NCBI GenBank assembly: GCA_011033025.1
Contig: WFMF01000478.1
Coordinates: 1 to 64,000, forward strand
Source: Beroe forskalii
Lineage: Eukaryota; Ctenophora; Nuda; Beroida; Beroidae
Direction: 5' to 3'
Length of the DNA stretch: 64,000 nt
Below the pieces are notes generated by a model, which saw only the letters and a program-made list of their open reading frames with translations, did no database searches and was not told the DNA's origin. The translations under genes were made by a program, and so were the position numbers. Positions 49,501 through 58,500 of this stretch are shown piece after piece; the first letter of the stretch is position 1; every line of letters starts with the position of its first letter.

Positions 49501-52500
49501 ACACACCGTATCTAGTTTTTCATGTTTTAAATCACGTCGAGTGATATGTGACAGCTATATTTGCACTGTAACCAGGAAGGAGGTTTCTACTAAAGCAGAG
49601 ATTTTATCTTTTATCTGTGACGTTATATTCCAGCGTGTGTGCGGTAGCGCAGTTTAGTGATTATTATCCACGATTTAACAGTTAACAGTTAAATATTGAA
49701 ATAGTAACACGTGCATTGTGAGTTGAATACATGACGAAAAGGCAATTCCTAATAACTTTTCCATTTGTTTAAATTCTAATTCCTGTTCTAAAACGGGGAA
49801 GTCCCGGCTTCAATGTATAATTTTGAACACAGTTTTTTTTTCTGTACCATTGTTGATCATACAATCTATACAGACCCCGATCATTTTTGCAGCATCTCTG
49901 TAAGATTATTTTGGGACCCACAGCATTAAATCTTAGAAACTATAAGGTTTATCTTTTAATCTTCCGTTTATGTTGCCTCCAGCTAATCGTGTCGGCACTG
50001 AGGTTTCGAAAAAGTATAAAACTTAAATACATGCATTGGTTTTTAATAGTTTTAAATGGATTAAGTCCGTGATTTCGCACTTCTACTGCCCGAGCATGGC
50101 ACATTTAATCTAATTTGCATACGTTTAACCCGATTTGAAGGAGGACTGTCTGCAGTAAATTAATTAGGGGCCGGGTATTGTGAGGCAGTTAGAACGGTTC
50201 GCGCGAAGGAACAAAGGTTCCCAGGGAACTGTGAAGTGATTTAGAGCGGCCACCACTCCAACTGGTGGTTAGTAATTCCAGGGACAGTACTTTATTATCG
50301 CCATGCTGGAGTCTAGCACACTTGGTGGTTGAGTGGAGGAGTAGGCGGCCCCTGTCACTAACTCACCACTCTATCCCCTGATAATGTCGTCATTCTCCCC
50401 GCCTACTGCCCCCTCACGACCCTTCCTCTGCAGAGAGGGGTACTGGAAGCAGACTGCAGACTGCACGACCTGATAAAGTGTCGTAAGATGGCATGAAGCT
50501 GACAGGGCAGGACCCAGCCCTAATCGTAACGGAGCCGCAATGTCCCACGGTGGAGTAATGCAATCACCCCGGTGCTAAGCATCCAGTGTTGCAGAAAGGA
50601 GGTGAAGCATCTGACTTAACTCCTAATAATAAGCGCAGCCATCCTCCATGCTGTGACATTATATCCCGCATAATCCAGCTCTGCAGAGTTATGTAAACCA
50701 GTGAGTAAACCAATGAAAGCAGTCATCAGCATGACTTCAGCGTGTGTCGGATTAACCCACCCAGAAGAAACGGTAGATCTCAGGTAAAAACTCGCTGATA
50801 AGCTCACCACTGCAACTGTATCACGCTACAACTCCATGACAGGCTAGAGTGAGGGTGATGTCATTATCAGGGTTTAGAATGGTGAGTTGATGACGTCACA
50901 CCGCCTATTTCTCCTCTTCTCACCCTGCTGCAAGGCAGGGGCTACTGGCGAGGTACTTCACAAATTAGTGCACTAACTGAGGAGGGGAGAGGACACCAAT
51001 TGCAGGCGCAATTGGAGCACTTCACACCTAGAGGGAGAGGGAGGTTTCCGATTAGGGAGGGTTTACCCCTCCATATATAAGGGGGGAGGAAGACCCTCGC
51101 CGGGCACCGTCACTCTTTGGGGTCCTGGTACCCTCACTCAGGCCTGGTACCCTGGCCTCACTCAGCCCCTGGCACGGGCCATTAATCTGTCATGTTGCGT
51201 ACTTAGCTATAGTTAGTACCTCCCTATCCGAATAGACGGTGATGTAATCCAACTATTTACAGTTGATTGCCGATGCTCCAAGGGGATTCGTCCCCTACTT
51301 ACGCGAGTAATATTTTGTATCTTTTAATGCAGTGCTTATTTAGTTAACATTCTTTCCAAGGCTCTTGAACGGAGCCACTGCTAAACCTCAACTAATTCGT
51401 AATATCCGGGGCTTGCTCTATTTAAGAGTTCGTTCGGAGCAGCGAACTGCAGAAATTCATACGACTTTAAAATTTCAAATGCTTTCGTTCTTGTTTTGCT
51501 TGTGGTTGATGTCATTGTGCTAGGATTGCTTTTAGTTTATCATTATCCATTTGCTATAAGTTGTTGCTGTGATATTCTGTATCTATTTGCAAGTCGTAAC
51601 TGCTGCTGTTTGTTTTCTAACCACTATACTGTTTTTGAGAGATTTTACAAAATGATGACCAAGATGACAGTGATTTTAGCTATTCTACTCAGCTCTCTAC
51701 TAACGGTAAGCATTTATTTTTATTTTTATCCTAAAACTCACTCAATTTAGCTCTAGCAACTTCTAAACTGCAACTGAATAAGACTCTAAGTATAGCCGTC
51801 ACAGAGTTTATTTGAGATTTTCTGCGGAAAACAAAACGAACCTATTTTTGTCTGAGCCCATGGAATGTCGACTAAGGTCTGACTGTTATTAAGGGTATTT
51901 CCAATGACGTAAAAATCGTTTAGTATTCATACAAATTAAATTTGGATTTTTATGGATTCCATTCATTGTGGATGCCCTATATTACCAAGTCCCAACAAAA
52001 ACATACGAACAAAACACAGTGCCCGAAACTGAAAATGAAATATTATTCTTTGTCTGATTCTCGTTTCCTAACTTTGCCTCACATTTCCAATCCCTTCAGA
52101 GCAGCGAAGGAAGATCCCTCTCAAGAAACGTCCCTATTAGTGAAGGACACCACGCCTCGCACAGCACTGAAAACAAGCCGGAATTCGACAAAGTCAATGA
52201 GATCGTGGACCTGGAGAACCCAGCGGATGTGAGGTCCTTCATAACCTTCCTCAAGCACTTCCTGCGAAAAGACAGGAAAACGGCCGTTGTGGCAGGAGGG
52301 GAGAAGACGAGGTCAGGAGAGAAGGAGAGAGGATACCATGTAGAAGAGGAGAGAGGGTACCATGTGGAAGAGGCACCCATATGGGGGGCTGCTCAGGGTG
52401 ACACCAGCTGGGGAGGATACAACGTCGGGGAGGGACCACAGAACTTAGTAATCCAAGGTAAGTGGAGGAGGCGTGGTAGTTATTGGAGTAGTGAAAGTTA

Positions 52501-55500
52501 TCAATGTCAGCAAACAGAGGGATAATCATTTGTAGAATTCCATCTTCAATCGCACAGCAAGTGTGAATCACCCCAAGAATTGACCACCTCAAGCATTACT
52601 GTCACACACCCCCTCAGAAGTATGAACTAAAAACCTCCCTCCCCTCAGAAGTCCAAGTGGCCCCAACAGAAGCCCCTGATGTCAGAGAGTACACGTATAA
52701 GATCGGCCGGGTGACTGAGGACCACAGACAGGAGGAAGTGGAAGAGGCGATCCAGATGGGATTGTACGCCTGGACTAAGGAAGAGATGAGCGATTACTTG
52801 GAGAAGAGCGGCTGTCCCACTGTCAAGTTCACCCCCGTCAAGGTAAGGGGATTCCGCATTGTAAGATGGGGGTGGGGATTTATCTTTGATTGATTCTGCT
52901 GTTTTGTCGCCATGTTTTGTCACCGTCCTTTCAACCCAACCTTTTCGCAGGAGGGAGAAAAGCCGGACTTCAAGATCGAGTTCACGTATGATGCGAGGCT
53001 GAAATCGCAGCTGTATCTGTACTCGGACACGAGCAAGACTATCTACATTAACGATCTCTTGCCCCTCACAAAACCCAGAATAGCACATGTGAGTAGAAGT
53101 AAACTAGTTATTCAGGGCTGTTAAGGACCGTTTTTAGCCATATCAAATTATTACGGTCTTGCTTGGGCACTTGCGAGTTGCGAATAGCAAATATGGTTAA
53201 AAATTAGTGCGACATAATCTTCGGCCTCGTAAATATAGAGCCCGTAAAAATTCCATGGTATTAGCCGTGCATAGCTTGTTATCAAATTTTAGAGCTGTCT
53301 CCTTTAGACCAACGAACTAAGTGGCATAATAACAAAACCTCGAGTGTTCGCTGTATCCTAGTGACTACCACTAGTGACCATGGCTACAAACATCCAGTTA
53401 CATTGGCAAGAAATAACTTTGCATTGTCAAATGTTATATCGCACACTGAAAAATGTAAAATTTCAAAATGAGCATATTTCATGTTTTATAGCACATGAAA
53501 AATTTCTGTTTTGATTCATCGTTGAACAACATGACTTGGAGACATTTAATGACACCGGAAGTTGGGCCAATGAAAAGGCAGTTTGATATCCTGAATCTAC
53601 CAACATATTTTCACCTATAATTGACAGCATTTGACACCCCTCCACGTGTATTTGACACCCTCCCCTCCTCCAGGCAGTAGCAGTTAGCACGTGCAGGATG
53701 ATGGGGTGCGAGTTCCACGGCCGAAGGAACGAAGTCATGCAGCTCCACGACCACAGGGACAGCCTGCACTGGGACATATACAAACCAGCCAAGCCAGACT
53801 TCAAGACTCTAGCCATCGCCCTGAAGTGCATAGGCCCCAGATTCACTCCTAGTGTACTATAATTATTAGTTAGCGTTTAGTTTCATTAATATTGGCGGCG
53901 TTATAGCTTACCCATAGGTCCCTTGGCGTAGACCAATCAACGCGCGAATTGACTGTCAACTAGCGCGCTGATTGGTTATTGTTAAGACGATTCTGCGATC
54001 CCATTGGCTAGCTAATACGTCGCTGATACCACCACCCCTTCAGAGACAATTCACACCCTTACACTCACACTGCTAAGTTTTATAAATTTTGAGATATTTG
54101 TCTTTTTGAATTCATTGCTTATTATTTGATTTTATTTGATTGCTCTTATTTAATTTAATGATTTATTCATTTATATGACATTAATGTTCGCTGTGGACTA
54201 TGACTGCGTTATTACCGTTATATACATAACTTGTTTAACTTTTATTTGTTACAATTATTTGTAGATTGTGTTAGATGCAGAATCTTGTTTTATTTCGTTC
54301 AAACCCTAAATAATCGCGTACAACAAATTCAAGTTTCAAGGTCATAAATCAACTTTTAATGATAGAAAATTTCGTAATTAACATTAATTTATCTTACTAA
54401 GATACGACATCAATATTTAAATAAACTAAGAACTCACCCCTATGATGTGAGACATGGGGTGCTCTGTCTTCATGAGTTGCTTCCCAAGGGTCAAGTTCTT
54501 GTCAAAATGCTTCTGCCGCTTTCCTATGTCCTGCGCCAGTAACTAAAACGTCAACGCTTAGATTTTAAATCATCATTGGTTGAGTTTATCGTGGTCTAAC
54601 AGGGGCAGTTCGAACTGCAGTTTGCGCGGCTTTAGTTTGCGCGGCGTATAGACATATAAATGACATGTCTGTACGCCGCGCTCGCAAAAGAAACGCAAAC
54701 TGCAGTTCGTCAGTTCGAACTGTACCGTAACTGCAATCTCACGTTTAGATTTGGCTAGGCAAAGTCCTGTCTACTTTTCCAAACAACATGGGAATAAAGA
54801 TGTTGGTTGCCATACCACGCTAATTATTGCCCAAAGAACTTATAAACATCAAATAAAATATTCTGTCCTTCTCGTAAGGATGAGATTTGGGATCGTAGTC
54901 GCTCCAGTCAAAAGCCACCTCCCTTTCCTTCGCCTCATTACCCCACACAATCAACTCCGCTAAATTCTCCAGGAAATCCACTCCTTCCGCATGTCCTGCG
55001 GGGGAAACAGGAATTGTAATGGGAAGTGAAATAGGAATTTTCTGTTGTTAATTTCAAACTTTTGTTCAGATATACACGAGTGAGTTGGGAGAGGGTAAAT
55101 TCTACAGACTATACAAACTTCTGTCCCCAATCCACCCCACTCTTACCTGTCCCTTGTTGATGAAGTTCCCCTTGAGCTGGTTGTATGCGTACTCCAGATC
55201 TCCTAACTTCCCGTCCTGTCTGGGTCCACACCGTCCGTTCTCTGCGACCACGGCCTTCACAGCGTCCACCTCTGATTGGAGGGACTCCACCGTTTCCATG
55301 GTGACCAGGAGTTTGTCCAGGACTTTCTGGGCACTCGGCAGGTCCTCTCCGTACCCGTCATTCTTTACATCCTCCTGTGGGGAGAGGGATTTACTATCAC
55401 AAAATCAATACATAATTAGACGAGAGAAATGATTTCCTTCCTATCGTCATCTCGTTACTGTGGCAACGATAATTTGAAAAGACAAGAGTCTAGAAAAAAC

Positions 55501-58500
55501 GAATTGATTACCGACCGCGGCACCATTTACATTTGGATTGCGTAAACATGATTCAATAACACAAGAACAGTTTCCCAAGGCAAGAACCACCATTTATATT
55601 TGCAAAACTCACATCCATAGCTCTGATCTGAGCGAGAAGTCTGTTGATTTCATCGTCAATGTTGTCAATAGCGCTCTGCTCCAGGTTGTCGTGGAGGGTG
55701 TCCAGCCGCATTTTAATCTCATCCAACTCGTCAGAGATAAGCTGCACCCTGCCATGATTTGGTATGCTAAAATTTTGAACAAAATTACATCGCACAATTT
55801 TGCTCGCCCGTCGTTTTTCTCCACCCTAGCACCCTGGAATTCAAACTCTAGGTTTTGAAGTAACACCATAGTGCACCAACTGAATTGGAAGTATAGTGAC
55901 ACCATCATCAACTTCTCTCAACAGATCAATTCGACTTCGTGGAATTTGATCATTTTTCAAATAATCTAAAACTTTGACTCACTCCTTGCTGAGGTCGTCT
56001 GCTTGAGGGTGGTTCTCCCTGACCAGGGCGCTCACTCCACTGTACATAGACCTCGTGTCCTCTTCCATCTGATAAATAAGAGAAGCTGTGAGAAGGAGAA
56101 CAGGGGGTGAGATTATGAAGGGAATGAAGGGTAAACACAGAAAGCGTAGTTGAGAAGTGGGGTGAGAAACTGCATAATCAAAAAGTGAAAAAGAAGAATC
56201 ATAGGTGCACAAAGGGCAGGGATAAGAATTATCGAAGGGGAGAAGTGGGATTGAATGTAGAGAAGGAAGGGGGAATTCAGCAAGAGGAGTTGGGATAAAT
56301 TCAGCAAAAAGGGTCTGAAAAGGGTCTGAAACCCAAGCACTCACATTTGAGTTGTAGAGGAGTTGTTTTGCCTCCTGAATGAGGGCCGCTAGGTCTGCAT
56401 CTGGGGGCGGGTCCTTCAGCATCTTCTTAATCTGATCTAGTCTGGCAGCTGCTTGCTCCGCACGAGCCTTTATACGCTCAGCTAGCTCATCTTGAGCCTT
56501 TATCCTGGAGTGAGTGGGTTCGGTGCGAGGGGATTGGGCCAGGGATGATGACACTCATTGTGATGAATGCAGTGAATCACAAAAAATCAATCTCAATTGA
56601 TTGGAGGGCCTAGGTCACGTCATAAATATTAAATAAATCAAATGATGAGGCGTTCTAAAATCAAAGAAGGTGCAGGTTAATACATCAAAAGGATAGAAGT
56701 TTTGATAATTATGACAAGAGCCGGGAAGAGTTAGCTCACAAACCTCTCCTCCTCATCATTGATAGCCGCTAACTTCTCCGCCAGAGTCTTCTCCAGCAAG
56801 TCCCAGAACTTGTCTATCTTCTCCATTGTGATGTCTGTAGTTATCATGTCCTCTGCTTCCGCCAGCTCTAATGAGAGGCATATTACACTTAACAACCACT
56901 TGATTACTGTGTTTTTGATAAACTCGCACTAACTAAGTACGCAACGATTAAAATTATGTGGCCATTCAATTAAAACTTGCACAAAAAACATGGTGACATC
57001 AATTTTTAATTATCGGTAAAGCTCGGTTCAATTAAAAACTCGCACTCATTAAGTGCGCACATCTTAAAGTGCGCACCAATTACGCGATGCACTGCTAAAG
57101 TAGCACCGCTGAAAACATCACTAATCGGTAGAGCTTGGTATCAAACAAAGTGAGATTACTAAACGGTAAATCTCAAGTGGGATTTGGTCATAAAGACATC
57201 GCATCAAAACATCATCACACGGGTTGATGACATCAATACACCATTCTATGATTGCGTAACACAAAACCTCTAAGTTCTTGTGGCAATCTGTCAAGTTCTT
57301 GTTACTGTTAATTGTAACAGTGAGATTCTATAATTGCGTCACGCAATTTGAGTATGAGTTTAGGTCCATGAATGACCCCTCACATCACACGAACCTCTAA
57401 GTTCTTGTAGCAGTCTGCCAGATAGTCTTTCAGTTCCCTCTTCTCCACCATCTCCTCCTTTTCCAGCTTCTCCAGGTCAGCTTTATACTTCTCAAACACT
57501 TCCGGGTCCATCTTATACACCTGGGGGGGGGGGGTAAATGACCAGGGTCATTTACTAAACAGATTACAGACATGAGTCCTGTTCCAGAATCCCCGTGACG
57601 GATCTCAACTCTTTTTTTTGATCCGACACATTCACTTATCTAGGAGAGGGCAAGATGGCCAGTGGAAATAATTGACTTGAGTTAAATACCTCCAATTAGA
57701 GATTACTTGATCTCCTGATCTACAATATTTATAACTCAAATTGATCCCAACCTTCTTCTCGAGTTTGTCGATGTTGGACTTGATCCAGTTGAGTATCTTC
57801 TTGGCATCCACGTTAACTCTATCACTGTACACCTTCACTGCCAATTCCTCCTCTGTTGGCACCTGGGATTCACAGAGCATAAGCACAAATAGGAAATGAA
57901 AGGAACTGGTTATGACAGAATATGATGCTGAATGCTGTTCATTACCTCGTATATAACACTCGAACGAAGTGAGGGCGTTCGCGCTTGAGCGCTTCCTACC
58001 TTGCTGTACATGCGGTTGAAGGCGGAGAGGTAGGTCATGATACTCTTCTCGTCCAACTCATCCAGAATGAAGTCCTCAACATCCAAGAGACGGGGGATTC
58101 CGAGCTGCTCCTCCGCAACACTGAACGCGTTCTCAAGATTATCTTCCGCGTTCTCAGGGACCAGGTTCTGAAAAAAGAGGAGATTAGAGGAGGGGATTGG
58201 GATTAGAGGGGAGGATATAGGGGGATTGGAGGGGGTTTAGAGGAGGTTAGAGGGAAGGGGGTAGGGGATGAGAACGTTGAACACGTTCTCTAGATTATCA
58301 TCCGCGTTCTCGGGGATCAGGTTCTGAGTGGGGATGAGACTATGAGAGGAGGATTAGAGGGCGAAGGATTAGAGGTTGTTGTACGGGGACGAGATAAGAG
58401 GGAGGAGAAAAGGGGATTAAAACAACAATATGTGAAAAACAAAAGTTGATGCCAGGAATTTTCTTTTTCGTTTCTATGTACATTTTTGGTCGTTATTATT

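Larger units (their letters stand above)
46950..51050. other. Plakin intron, gene-poor part
   Basis: AT-rich with no supported exon. Contains two CRE-paired mini-elements at 50341-50406 and 50839-50909. Confidence 0.45.
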
